From Amphibalanus amphitrite (taxonomy: Eukaryota; Arthropoda; Thecostraca; Balanomorpha; Balanidae): 64,000 nucleotides of DNA. The DNA is taken from contig NW_024881503.1 of assembly GCF_019059575.1 (NCBI RefSeq), positions 1,054,001 through 1,118,000 on the forward strand, read 5' to 3'. Positions 31,811 through 43,157 of this stretch are shown one piece after another; positions within the stretch are counted from its first letter, which is position 1, and each line of letters begins with the position of its first letter. The translations under genes were made by a program, and so were the position numbers. Under the pieces are notes generated by a model. It was not told where the DNA came from. It searched no databases and saw only the letters and a list, made by a program, of their open reading frames with translations.

Positions 31811-32048
31811 CTGACCCGTAAGTATTAACTTTAGGACCGACTCGCTTTTCAAAGGTAAAGAAGCCCACTTACATGTCACCAAAGTATAAGAAAAACATAA
31901 CCAAACCCTACCTAACCTGACCTACTGATTTTTGCTACCCGTGGATAAGGAAGAAGATACTCACATGAATAGATTGCAGACAATGATAAGTCAATTATTT
32001 TTAGGTTAAGTGGTTGTGCATCAGGCTTCAGGCCAGATTCACAACAAT

Positions 32049-33189
32049 TTAACCCTCACCGGACCTATTGGTTTTCTACATACGCGCCGGCCGAGGTGGT
32101 AATTGCTTTAAGGCGATTTGCCGAATGTCATTTTGCCGATGTGCTTTTTGCCGACGTGTCAAAAAGTCGAAATGCCATTTGCCGACATGCCTTTTTGCCA
32201 AAATGCCAATTTGCCGAAATGCTTATTAGTCGTTTCGCCCCTGGTGGAGCTGGCGCGTCGCGGAAAAAAACGAGCGTGTGCGCCGTTACGAGACGCAGAT
32301 ATTGATACCCGATTTAAAGGTCCTACGTCAACCGGTGACCTCTGAGGTCGGGTCAAGTGCCGCAAGGTACGGTTCAGTTTTTTTTGCGAATAACTTTGCC
32401 ACAAAGGGCCGCAGGGCTGCGATTTTGGCAGCATCGTGTTTGCCTTGCTTAGGCGCGTCAAATGATATACTTTTTGTTTGGGTCAGGTCAACTTAATGTG
32501 TTGACCTCAGGTCACGGTCAGGTCAGCACCCCCAGGTCATGAAGTTGGTGGAAAGAGGTCATGTCGCATATCATTCGATTCGGCAGGTCTTCCTGAGTCC
32601 ATTGGTGGCTTTCCCGACTCGCTAGCTCAATTTGATCGGGAGTTATTGATGAAAAACTAATATGACCTTGATGACGTCATAAATGACGTCACGCAAGGTC
32701 AACATTGCAAAAGTAACGCATCTAACCTTGCAAGGAGTGCGTCAAATCACGATTCTGTGTGCTTGAGATAGTTAGAGGTCGTTCCCGGCGCCAGAATAGC
32801 AGTTTTCATTTTTCTTCTTGACAATGGTGAGGTCACGAAAATGACCTGACCTCAAATAAGCTTTAGGACAATCTGAGATATACAAGCTGTGAGACTCGTA
32901 ATGGATATTAGGTCCTGCAAGTTTCATTTCCCTGTGAAAGCTCCTCTGGCCGTGAGGGCGTTGCGAAGTTGCGACATCTGAAGACCGAGCATAGGTTCAC
33001 TTATGACGTCATAGGTCGGTGACCTGACCTGACCCGAAAATGCGGTTGGTGTAAAAAGATCCGGCTTGAATCAAAGGTCAGTTATGCCAAGTTTCAGCTC
33101 TCTATTGTCAGCGTGTTCGGAGCTATCGCGAAAAACGCCCTATGGGGGTGCGGCACCCGCACGCCCCCCCCTCGGCCGGCGAGGGTTAA
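32049..33189. mobile_element. piggyBac-like MITE (type III) with a word-repeat patch
   Basis: 1141 bp between TTAA sites. The left end is TTAACCCTCACCGGACCTAT, the right end (reverse complement) TTAACCCTCGCCGGCCGAGG. Colinear and inverted with respect to 34236-35277. The G-rich segment next to the left end is replaced by about 130 bp of TTTGCCGAA words (32099-32231), matching the right foldback arm. AGGTCA and TGACGTCA words are frequent. Confidence 0.85.
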
Positions 33190-34235
33190 CCTAAAAATAT
33201 TTGACTTATATTTGCCTGTTATCTCTCCTAAGGCATTGCCTTCGGCACTGCACTGCTTCGCCACGAGCAATTTGATGTTTATTTGCACATGGTATTGGTG
33301 CTTTTAAACTTGCTTGTGCCACGAATAATTATTAGTTATGAAATCAGGAGGTCAAAGGATATCATGTGATTTGCTTCTTACTTGGAGATTGCACCAAAAG
33401 TAAATTGGTGATCGGTCCTAAGTAAATAAACACCACATAACCTAACCTACCCTAACCTAAGTTTGCAGATTGACATTTCGGCAACGTTATATTTCAACTA
33501 GGTAATTGACATTTCGGCAAACTGCCAATTCGTCAGATTGACATTTCGGCAAATTGACATTTCGGCAAATTGACATTTCGGCAAATTGACATTTCGAATA
33601 ATCGACATTTCGGCAAATCGCATTTCGGCAAAGTTACATTTCGACTAATAAGCATTTCGGCAAATTGGCATTTCGGCAAAAAGGCATGTCGGCAAATGGC
33701 ATTTCGACTTTAAGCATTCCGACTTTTTGACACGTCGGCAAAAAGCACATCGGCAAAATGACATTCGGCGAAATGCATTCGGCAAAATGACATTCGGTAA
33801 ATCGCCTTTCGGCAATTTATCCGGACACCGGTGAAATAAGGTCATAATTTAAGAAACGGCTGTTTCATATCAATTATTTTACATAAAATCATATTTCAAA
33901 CCATAAATTAATGTTCGACAGCCAAATTAAAGAAACAATACCAATACAGGCTTACAGTTTAGCTCGACATTGTGTTGTCTACAATTAGACAGCTGATAAC
34001 TCATTCCCGTACGTCGTAACTCTATAATGACCTTTGCTTATTGTCACATGTGCGCCGCATTCGCGATTGTTGCCGACGCCTGTTTGCAGGTCAACCCACT
34101 AGAGTTGTTATGCATATCGAAAAACCGATAAACTTTTAGGCGAAAAAGCACTATTCCAGGCCCATTTTTTGATTTTTTGCGATATTAGGTAAAAACAGAA
34201 GCTCCTTATCCTAGGAAAAATAAAATGGGAAATCT

Positions 34236-35277
34236 TTAACCCTCGCCGGCCGAGGGGGGGGGGGGCGGGTGCCGCCCCCCCCCCATAGGGTTTTTTCGCG
34301 ATAGCTCCGAACACGCTGGCGATAGAGCTGAAACTTGGCATACCTGACCTTTGATCCAAGCCGCATCTTTTGACACCAACCGCATTTTTGGGTCAGGTCA
34401 GGTCACTGACCTATGACGTCATAAGTGAACCTCTGCACGGTCTTCAGATGTCGCAACTTCGCAACGCCCTCACTGCCAGAGGAGATGTCACAGGGAAATG
34501 AAACTCGCAGGATCTAGTATCCATTATGAGTCTCACAACTTGTATATCTCGGATTTTTCCTAAAGGTCATATGAGGTCAGGTCATTTTCGTGACCTCACC
34601 ATTATAAGTCAATGGGGAAAAATGAAAACTGCTATTCTGGCGCCGGGAACGATCTCCAACTATCTCAAGCACACAGAATCGTGATTTGATGCACTCCTTG
34701 CAAGGTTAGATGCGTCACTTTTGCAATGTTGACCTTGCGTGACGTCATTTATGACGTCATCAAGGTCATATTAGTTTTTCGTCAATAACTCTTGATCAAA
34801 TTGAGCTAGCGAGTCGAGAAAGCCACCAATGAACTCAGGAAGACCTGCCAAATCGAATGATATGCGACATGACCTCTTTCGACCAACTTCGTGACCTGGG
34901 GGTGCTGACCTGACCTTGACCTGAGGTCAACACCCCAAGTTGACCTGACCCGAACAAAAAGTATATCATTCGACGCGCCTGAGCAAGGCGAACACGATGC
35001 TGCCAAAATCGCGGCTCTGCGGCCGTTTTTTGCGAAGTTATTCACCAAAAACTGAACCGTACCCTGGGGCACTTGACCTGACCTCAGAGGTCACCGGTTG
35101 ACCTAGGACCTTAAAATCGGGTACCAATCTCTGCGTCTCGTAACGGCGCACACGCTCGTTTTTTCCGCGACGCGCTAGCTCCACCAGGGGCGAAACGGCG
35201 AGGGGGGGGGTCGTACCCGCCCCCCCCCCCCTCGGCCGGCGCGTATGTAGAAAACCAATAGGTCCGGCGAGGGTTAA
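34236..35277. mobile_element. piggyBac-like MITE (type III)
   Basis: 1042 bp between TTAA sites, inverted copy of 32049-33189. PolyG/polyC runs lie inside both ends (34253-34283, 35202-35231). Dense AGGTCA words at 34907-34950 and TGACGTCA at 34739-34758. Non-coding. Confidence 0.85.
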
Positions 35278-35298
35278 AAGGTGGCACACTACCTTTAA

Positions 35299-36124
35299 AG
35301 ACCGGTAGAATCATATGCCGTCCGATAGAATTACTTGGCTAATTTTCACGGTAGCGTTCTGTGGTAGGTATTTTAACGTAAAAGAATCTAGGTTAAGTCG
35401 CAATTTACATAAGTAGGTATTAAAAAGTGTCAAGGAACAACCTTTTCTGTAAGAATCTGGGATGCAGACACCTAGCGTGCCGTTACGTTATTATGAGCTC
35501 TAGCTGAGATAAAGATGGTCATCAGGCATATTGGCAAGCAACGGGAGATGCCAACCGATGAAATCAACGTTGCTGCGAAAGAAGACGTATCGATCTTCGA
35601 TGTTTGATGACACCTTTCCAATTGCCGCTGATTTTAAAAAAACTGCATCGCGGTTTACAAGACTGCGACCGAAATTGAAATCTCGCAAGCATTTTGATAG
35701 GCATAATAAATATACAAACCAGAGAACGAAACGGACGAATTAATAATTAACTATACTGAAAGCATGCAAAGAAGTCATCGCTTAACGACGGCAGTTTAGA
35801 CGCTTAGGCGATAAATTATTTCGAGGCTTAAAAATAAGAGGTTTCTACGCTTCCACTGAGTTGGGCAGACTAGGCATCAGGAATCAAAATGCGAGACATC
35901 AGTAATCTGGTTCTGGTGGGAGGAATCATGACCATATATGGACAAAGAATCGATTTTTGACTCATTTTGCCACGCTCTTACCTCCAGATGGCTGGCCCAA
36001 CTTCACTAGCTGTGCCACCAACGACCGCACCAGCCAGTGTGTCATACACGGGAGCAGCACGTTTAAAACAGCGATGAAAATAATAACACGAACATAAACG
36101 GAACCATGCAATGGCCGCAGGCAC
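35299..36124. other. No gene recognised
   Basis: Two short opposing open frames (35500-35743) without motifs. Nothing supported. Confidence 0.35.
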
Positions 36125-37106
36125 ATCGAAGCCCGACTGGAAAAAATGCACGCTTTCGTCGAGAACTCGAGCGTAGTTGGGCGTTTGCGCCGAAAATTTT
36201 CGGCGTACTTCGGCGTAAATCGACGGCTTGCGCCGAAATTTTCGGCGTACTTCGGCGTAAATCGACGGCTTGCGCCGAAATTTTCGGCGTACTTCGGCGT
36301 AAATCGCGAAAAAAACCGTCAGGGGGTGGCACCAATTACCCCCCCTCGGCCGGCGAGGATTAAATGTCTTCGGGAGTTAAACATCTTAAATATCACTTAT
36401 CTTGTCTCGTGTTCGTCTCAGGGTATTTAAGTCATGTTCAGTGAACCTGATTGTGACTCTCCCACGGCGGGAACAGTTCACCGGTCGAGAGTGAGGTTAT
36501 GGATGGATTGTCGGATTCCCTAGTTCAGATAACGTATGCTATCGTGTGCGTATTGACCGTTGTGATTCCTGTATTTCCGGCGTGTGGTTTGCGAGCGGAC
36601 GCTGGCAATCGGTCCCACGTGGCCTGGTATCTGCCCGATCCCATCGGCCGTGCTTGCACCACGCCTGTTGAAGGCCCCGTCAGGCGTCAGTCACCGGTTG
36701 GGCACTACTGCTGATCAGAGCCGGGCAACAAAATAAAGGTTACATTATGGAACATGCCAGTGAGTTTGTGAGTCAGGAGATTTTGTGATAGCGAACGCTG
36801 GTGCTCGGTCCCGCATGGCCTGCTGATGTCTATTGTCTGCCCGATCCCGTCGACCGTGCCAACAACCGTCTGTAGACAGTAGTCACTGGAAGACAGCCAC
36901 ACACACACGCCAGCCCCCCCCCCCCCCCGACGAAAAGTGCGTGGCTACAGCCTGCAGCCATCAGTAAGCCTTGAAAATTTTCGGCGCATGAAGCATGGCT
37001 TGGTAAAATAATTTCGGCGCATAAACCCTTGCGCCGAAATTTCGGCGCATCACCTCCGCCGAGAACTTCAGCGTAGTGGAGGCATTTTTTCCAGTCGGGC
37101 ATCGAA
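36125..37106. repeat. Inverted-end block with tandem GCGCCGAAATTTTCGGCG units
   Basis: TCGAAGCCCGACTGGAAAAA at about 36126 recurs inverted at about 37087-37106, so the block may be one element. At 36185-36305 a 42-bp unit holding GCGCCGAAATTTTCGGCG occurs three times; related phrases occur at 36970-37050. A lone type III piggyBac-like end (CTCGGCCGGCGAGGATTAA) ends at 36363. Two diverged copies of a unit starting AGCGRACGCTGG lie at 36590-36700 and 36793-36892. Confidence 0.55.
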
Positions 37107-37139
37107 GAATGTACAGATTTAACAGGGAGTTTCAAAGGC

Positions 37140-37640
37140 AAACATACTCGCACATTCACTCGGAACAATGGAGGGCTGTACTCACCACTCGGAGACTGGA
37201 AAAGCCGACCACCAGATCATCGAGCGCTCAGTCTGAAGTCAGCGACGGAAGCTCCGCCACAGCCACACTGACACTGAAACACGCAACAACAGGCTTCTGA
37301 TAAACCGAAGCAGGGATAAATTCACCGAGTAGATCCAATGACAAGCAAAAAAAGGTTACCTGGCAGCTCAATTGCCAAGAGTTCCGTTACCTTATCGTCC
37401 ATTCGATGTCCGCCGTGCCGCCCCGCCCTTCCCTCCCCTGCAGCTCCACCAGAGGCCCCCGGCGCGCCCGACGCCGCCGGCAGCAGCGTGTAAAAGACCG
37501 ATGTCGAGCTTGCCCGCGGCAACAGCCTCCCCCCCTCCCCCCACCGGTCCTCAGCCAATCAGCGGCCAGCGCGGAGTACTGCGTCACAGCCAGCCGCGTG
37601 GGATGCGCGTCCATCTCACCATCTGGAAAGCACGGCCGGG
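37140..37640 (-). other. GC-rich, CCAAT-containing promoter-like segment
   Basis: GC- and CpG-rich with a CCAAT box (AGCCAATCAGCGG, 37551-37563). On the minus strand a GTGAGTACAG splice-donor word lies near 37175. The arrangement parallels 46881-47440. It could be a promoter plus first exon, or the 5' end of a retroelement. Several opposing open frames here look like composition artefacts. Confidence 0.35.
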
Positions 37641-37925
37641 TGGAAAATATTACTGCACCAGCGGCTTTTGCAAACTCGAGACGTTTCCTTTATCAAGTTC
37701 GTAATCCGACCAATGTTCGGGAGCAGGATGAAAGCAACCGATCAAGATAAAATAAGCAAGACAACCGATCCAGCCCCTTTGCCAGCCCCCTACTGGTTAC
37801 TATTGAGGTGTCAATTTTTCGAAATGACAGAACAAAAGCCAAAGCGATAGAGGGTGGGATATGCTGTTACGAAAGTCATTCTGCCCTCAAACATCAGCGC
37901 TAAGACCAATGCCTTCGGTAGTTTC

Positions 37926-38277
37926 TCAGTTTCCCATACCTGCTACATTGCATGATTAAATCGAGACATCCACGCAATTAAACGGCACGTGCACTGTACC
38001 ACACTTTTCAAAGTTTAATGCGATGCTTTAATATTACAAGCCGTGTGGTTCAAGGGGTGTGATTAAACACGTTTTCCCATACCTGCTACATTGCATGATT
38101 AAATCCAGACATCCAGGCATTTAAACGGCACGTGCACTGTACCACACTTTTCAAAGTTTAATGCAATGCTTTAATATTACAAGCCGTGTGGTTCAAGGAG
38201 TGTGGTTAAACACGTTGAACCACACGGCTGCTGACGTCACAATCATAAAGTTGTGAGCTTTTTGGCAGGTATGGGAA
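37926..38277. mobile_element. MITE with internal tandem duplication
   Basis: The ends are GTTTCCCATACCTGC and, as reverse complement, the same (38265-38277). An internal unit of about 143 bp is duplicated in tandem (37931-38073, 38074-38217). No certain TSD. Non-coding. Confidence 0.7.
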
Positions 38278-38302
38278 ACACCTTTGACCTTCCAAGCCCT
38301 AA

Positions 38303-38421
38303 GGCCGGTATGATTCAATAAATGTCACCTCGCTTTTTTTTTAGCAAAATCACCTCGGGCCTAACGGCCCTCGGAGTTTTCGCTAAAAAACCTCGGTGAC
38401 ATTTATTGAATCATACCGGCC
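38303..38421. repeat. CTCG-punctuated hairpin
   Basis: GGCCGGTATGATTCAATAAA at the left pairs with its complement at the right end. The centre is GGGCCTAACGGCCC. CCTCG or CTCG follows each paired block on the same strand, so these words face each other unpaired. Same design as 52842 and 60579. Confidence 0.85.
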
Positions 38422-38518
38422 CCGGGCAGGAATATATTTACTGATCAAAGGTTATTGAAAGTATTGCCATGGGGCTTACGCTCAGCCTACATTTCGTGAC
38501 AAGAGGGGCGAGAAAACG

Positions 38519-40167
38519 TTAACGGGACCCTCCCACAATTAATGAATTGGCATGAAAGTGATGTCGCTCGGTTCAGAAAGAGTGAAAACTAATGTCTACC
38601 AAATTTGATCGAAAAATATTCACCGGTTTTCAAGATATTAGACTTTTACTTTTGTTTACTTATTGGGATCTCCACTGTTCCTAGCGACTTTATTTGAAAA
38701 TTAACCCGCGCCCCACTGGGGTCTGTGTATAACACGCCCTACTGGGGGGGGGGCTATTCATAGCCCCCCCTCCTAACTCCGAAACTACTGGGCCGATCGT
38801 CAAAATTCAAACGGCGTCTGATAGCCCCGGAAAAACTGTCGAGCGAAACCTAATTTCATTGACCTCGAGGTCACCGATGACGTCACAGGTCAGGTCAAAG
38901 TAAAAATTATTGGCATTTTGGCTTGTTCACATTTTGGGCTCTGGCCGCCGTCTTACAATTCAGATCAGGCTAATTTTTGGTTTCCACACTCGTGAACAGA
39001 TTCTCTAGATACCTTGAGGGTACCAAACTTGTACTTTGATTTTCAGGTCAGGGTCAGGTCATCACAGGTCACGAAAATATTATACCATGCGTCGGTCAAG
39101 TGACACATGTTTTATGGTCCATTTAGGCCATAGATTTCGAATTTGATGTCGTCTGTGTCATTCTAGGTCATTTTGAGTCGAATTTAGCTTAGGTCAGGTC
39201 ACTTTCAGGTCAAAAAAGGTCAAATTTTGAAGTTAAAATTTTTCAACAAAAAAGGTGTCTATTGGATGCAGTTTGAGCTCAGGAACACGATGGTGCCATT
39301 AATATTGGTGTACGATGTCAAATACGTACTGAAAAATTGATTTGAAAAATTAATAATTGTGAATTTTTTGCAATAATGCGTAAAACTTGGCCATTTTTGA
39401 AGATATTTAGCTAAAACTTGCTAGAGTTAGTCATAATCATGCGTTCTGTCACATATATTCCGGTTTTTTCGAAAAGTCAAAAACTTTTTGAAAAAAAATA
39501 TAAAAATATAAATTTTGAATATTATTATATAAAATTTTCGAAATTTTCAGAACTTTGAAAATCCGAGATAGCAGTTTGATAGCGCGGTCAATTCTGAGTC
39601 CTTTCATGCAAAGAAATTGGATCTAGCTTAAAAACTGAGCTCTTGGGAGCGATTGCCGTGGTTCAGTGTTTTGCGTCGAAATCGGACGAACATGACGTCA
39701 CTCTGACGTCATTTCCGGCCGACCTATGGTAGCTACGAAGTTCAAATTTTGACACAAGGTGTCAAATTGATGCAGCCGAAGGTACTGAAAGTTTGGCGTG
39801 GATCCGTCAAGCGGTTTGGAAGTTATTGCAGAAAAACGGGAGGGGGGGCTATAAATAGCCCCCCCCAGTGGGGCGCGGGTTAAGTGCGGCAGTTGTTGCG
39901 CACAAAGCAGCATATACCACCGCGTGCTACCAAACGTCATAGTAAAATGTTTAAAATCGTTAGATCTGAGCTGACGTCACACATTCAGAGGGGGCATTCT
40001 AATGCATAAGCCCCTCTGAATACAAGTGCTGCAACTTTGAAATTAAATATTTTCGATTTGAGGCATTTCTCGATCTTGTGAGTGCTCAAACCGGTAAGTG
40101 CAAGCCAGGGACCCCATTTTGGCTATCTCAACTCAAAACTAATGTTAAGGTGGGATGGTCACTTTAA
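38519..40167. mobile_element. TTAA-flanked MITE split by a piggyBac-like element
   Basis: The left end is TTAACGGGACCCTCCCAC; the right end reverse-complements to TTAAAGTGACCATCCCACC. Without the inner element it is about 466 bp, matching its relatives (470 and 486 bp). Confidence 0.8.
38701..39883. mobile_element. piggyBac-like MITE (type IV)
   Basis: 1183 bp. TTAACCCGCGCCCCACTGGG at the left and the complement of CCCGCGCCCCACTGGG at the right, both at TTAA. AGGTCA words are frequent at 38860-39220, with TGACGTCA near 38876 and 39700. Related partial copies at 16091 and 55188. Non-coding. Confidence 0.85.
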
Positions 40168-40395
40168 CTTCTTTGCCATGAATGTGCTTTTTCATTACAT
40201 TTCTGAGCGGTCTGTGTAGGAGGTGACTGAGGCCCCAATCCCTATTTCTTCATCCCAAAATTGCCGAATTTCAACAAGGCGGGGCCCTCCAAAGTTAAGC
40301 AGTCTGCCACCTATGAGAACTTATATCTTCTATCGACCTAAGATTTTTCCTTTCCGGGGAAAATGAGCCGCCACATAGTAAAAATAGACCATATG

Positions 40396-40702
40396 CGGGG
40401 CTGCGGAGTCGATGGATTTTCGGCGACTCCGACTCCGACTCCGGCTTTCAAAAACCAGCTCCGACTCCCACTCCGACTCCGACTCCGGGCAGAACTGTCG
40501 ACTCCGACCGACTCCAACTCCCGACTCCGACTCCGCAGACCTAGCAGGGCTGCGGAGTCGACAGATTTTCGGTGACTCCGACTCCGACTCCGGCTCCGGC
40601 TCGGGTTTCTAAAATCGACTCCGACTCCGACTCCGGTCACAACTGTCGACTCCGACCGACTCCGACTCCGACTCAGACTCAGACTCCGACTCCGCAGCCC
40701 TG
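40396..40702. mobile_element. hAT-like MITE of GACTCC words (dimeric)
   Basis: 307 bp. The ends are CGGGGCTGCGGAGTCG and, as reverse complement, CAGGGCTGCGGAGTCG. The 8-bp TSD is ACCATATG (40388-40395) versus ACCATACG (40703-40710). A second CAGGGCTGCGGAGTCG start occurs inside at about 40546, so it is a tandem dimer. The interior is almost entirely GACTCC. Confidence 0.8.
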
Positions 40703-40710
40703 ACCATACG

Positions 40711-41205
40711 GACCACAGCGGTACGTCTTAAACCCAAATATAAATTTTGTCATCATGATTTGCATGTTAAATAGCCGATTATTGCAAAACCTTGTCTCTC
40801 TTGTGGATATAACATTCTTCCTTACAATTAAGTGCAGAGTAAAATTAATAATGCACGACAGGCGCCGACAGGAGCTTCAATTTTATGCTGCCACGTAGGG
40901 AGGGCTCAGGAGACAAATGACGTCACGGGGTGTCAAAGTTTTGTCGATTATTAACACATTGCTGTGCAGCAAATAATCTTTTTTAGGCTCCCCTCTAAGG
41001 AAGCCCAAAGGTTATTATCAAACTGCCTTAGAGGCTAAAATCCTCAAAGATAAACATTGGCGAAGGCCGAAGACTGGCAGACACCATCTGACAACTTTTC
41101 AAAGTCACCGATATAAATACACGGCTAATCATTCTATTAACTATAAACAGCCTTGGGCGCCGAAATACAGTTGGTGGTCCGCCTTGCCCCCCTCCCCCCC
41201 CCCCC
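40711..41205. other. No gene recognised
   Basis: AT-rich spacer, then a C-run next to the hAT MITE. Nothing supported. Confidence 0.35.
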
Positions 41206-41213
41206 CCCACTGG

Positions 41214-41367
41214 CAGTCGCGGCGGAACACATTCAATTAAGGGGAGGGGGGCACTGCCGACTTTTGGATCAATTCTTTCCATGCAACGCCCATAGGGCTA
41301 ATGTTAAAATGCCAAAATGAAAGGGGGGGCACGATGCCCCGGTGCCCTCCCCGTTCCGCCGCCTATG
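41214..41367. mobile_element. hAT MITE
   Basis: 154 bp with CAGTCGCGGCGGAAC at the left and, as reverse complement, CATAGGCGGCGGAAC at the right. Perfect 8-bp TSD CCCACTGG (41206-41213, 41368-41375). Sister of 8412-9781. Confidence 0.85.
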
Positions 41368-41379
41368 CCCACTGGGCCG

Positions 41380-41640
41380 TTTTAGCCCGCCTTCCCTACG
41401 CAGTACGCACGCCATCCGGGTCAGATCGGTCCGTCGCCCGGCCGCCCGTCCCCCGTCCTAAAACAATAGAGCCGGGCGGAAACGGACCCATTTCGCAGGC
41501 CGTCTCGCGCGGCGGCGAAACACGAGACGACGCGGCTCGGTGACTGCCACCCGGCCGCGGCGCAGTGAATTGGACGGCGCAGTGAATTGGACGGCGCAGT
41601 GAATTGGACACGTCGGGGGAGATGGGGCACCATCAGTGAG
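41380..41640. repeat. GC-rich block with a 17-bp triplicate
   Basis: GC-rich sequence ending in three tandem copies of CGGCGCAGTGAATTGGA (41558-41608). Opposing open frames here follow from composition. No gene recognised. Confidence 0.6.
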
Positions 41641-41722
41641 CAGCGGGGAGGGGGGGGGGGTGTCGGCCGCCGGACGGTGAGAGGACGGAGATCCCGCCTT
41701 GGTGGGGAGGGGTAGGGAGGGC

Positions 41723-41723
<1 letters not shown>

Positions 41724-41793
<70 letters not shown>

Positions 41794-41807
41794 GGGGAGA
41801 GAGGGAA

Positions 41808-41891
<84 letters not shown>
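41724..41891. repeat. (GA)n microsatellite
   Basis: About 168 bp of GA with a short GGG/AAA-interrupted middle (41780-41812). Confidence 0.95.
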
Positions 41892-41894
<3 letters not shown>

Positions 41895-41960
41895 ATTTAT
41901 TCACACTAGAACATAAAATTCATAAATAACATAAGCAATTGGCGTTTAAGTGCTATGCAC

Positions 41961-42465
41961 TTAAAGGGACTATCCCACCTTTAACATGGGGTTTGAGTTG
42001 AGATAGCCAAGTTTGCGGCGAGGTTCAGAAACCACTATCTATCTAGGTTGCAACCCCCGCGGCCTCTTGGTGTTGAAGAAATTCGTTCCCTTCATTTGAA
42101 AATGGGCCTTGCGCAAGGCCCTATCTTCAACATGGAGCGACCGTTAGTGTGACGTCACCTCGTTTAGTCATTCTGATTTTAATGGGTTTGTCCGTTGAAA
42201 AATCGCTTAAAACTTGGTCTGAACTTTGTTGTGGTGCCTACAGAGTAAAAAGAATCAGCTTTATGACAGTAATGTGGCCTGGGGAAGGAGTTAATTTTGG
42301 GCTGTGACGTCACATATTTGAAAGTTTGTGTTTGGAATATGGGAAGCCTAAGATGTTTAATGAAAAATAAATGCCAGAACCGTGTTCCTGGTCATCCAAT
42401 CTATAAAGTCGGGCACAATTTAACTGGTTTTAACAACATTTTGGAAGGTGGGACAGTCCCTTTAA
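41961..42465. mobile_element. TTAA-flanked MITE
   Basis: 505 bp. Ends TTAAAGGGACTATCCCACC and, as reverse complement, TTAAAGGGACTGTCCCACC. It shares TTAA 42462-42465 with the next element. Non-coding. Confidence 0.8.
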
Positions 42466-43157
42466 AGGGACAGTATCATCGAAAAAAATCAATGTATGGA
42501 GCTGATTTTTTTTACTAGCATTTCTTATTTTTCTGAATCAGAAAAAAATAGTTTGAGGACCGAACTCGGTGAAAAATATTTTTTCATGAGCGAGTCATTT
42601 TCATGAGCGAACCACCACTACAAGCATGGCCGCCACTTTGGAAGCCTGCGAAATTACCTACTACAGAACTGGCGCAGATAATACATTATTGACGCTACGC
42701 TTACGCGGCCGCTCTTCTGATTGAGTTGTCGTTGAGATCGAGACTGATCAGATGACGTCATACATATACGTCATACATTGGAGGGAGATTGTGATTCAAG
42801 CTGGAGGAATTCCTTTGTTGAGCCGCTAGAATCCGAAGGAAACAGCGGAAATTGCCTACGACTATTTAATGAATTTAACGGTGATGAATAAGTGCGAAAA
42901 ACGTTTTGGCTTTATAAAATTTGATGAAATGACCAGGGTAAAAGTTTTATTATTGGCGGTCAATTCAAAACGGCGCAAACATTTAAACAGTGAAGATAGT
43001 GAAGCACGATTCAAAGTGTAGTACACCTTTCGTACTTTGAGCGGCGATAGCGGGATAACGGTGTGGAGCTTCGAGGATCGGTCTTCAGTTCCCGGACCAG
43101 AAAGGTGGGGCCTATGCAATGTCAAATTTCATCAAAATGGTGATACTGTCCCTTTAA
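42462..43157. mobile_element. TTAA-flanked MITE, AGGGACAGTATCA family
   Basis: 696 bp with identical ends TTAAAGGGACAGTATCA. Non-coding. Confidence 0.8.

Larger units (their letters stand above)
31162..33829. mobile_element. Foldback element, TTTGCCGAAATG-word arms, with TTAGG tract
   Basis: Flanked by an 8-bp TSD, GGTGAAAT (31154-31161, 33830-33837). The termini are GGGTTACAGGACAATTTGCC and, as reverse complement, GGTGTCCGGATAAATTGCC. The left arm (to 31640) and right arm (33465-33829) are arrays of TTTGCCGAAATGTCAA variants in opposite orientation. The left arm leads into the (CCTAA)n tract and then CCTGACCCGTAAGTATTAAC. A piggyBac-like MITE is inserted in the middle. No gene. Confidence 0.8.
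30726..35298. mobile_element. TTAA-flanked element (T2/Kolobok-like), expanded by nesting
   Basis: The ends are TTAAAGGTAGTGTGCCA at the left and, as reverse complement, the same at the right (35282-35298). TTAA at 30726-30729 and 35295-35298. Subtracting the foldback element and the second piggyBac-like element leaves about 0.86 kb of own sequence. No transposase. Confidence 0.75.

Noticed and set aside
5659-33829. CRISPR-like array of regular short repeats
   Set aside because: The words are degenerate, irregularly spaced, lack unique spacers and sit in inverted arms of a eukaryotic transposon.
40338-40640. Arg/Ser-rich frames over the GACTCC region
   Set aside because: Word repeat inside a hAT-like MITE bounded by an 8-bp TSD.
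41633-41929. Open frames of Ser-Leu or Arg-Glu repeats
   Set aside because: Translation of the (GA)n microsatellite.
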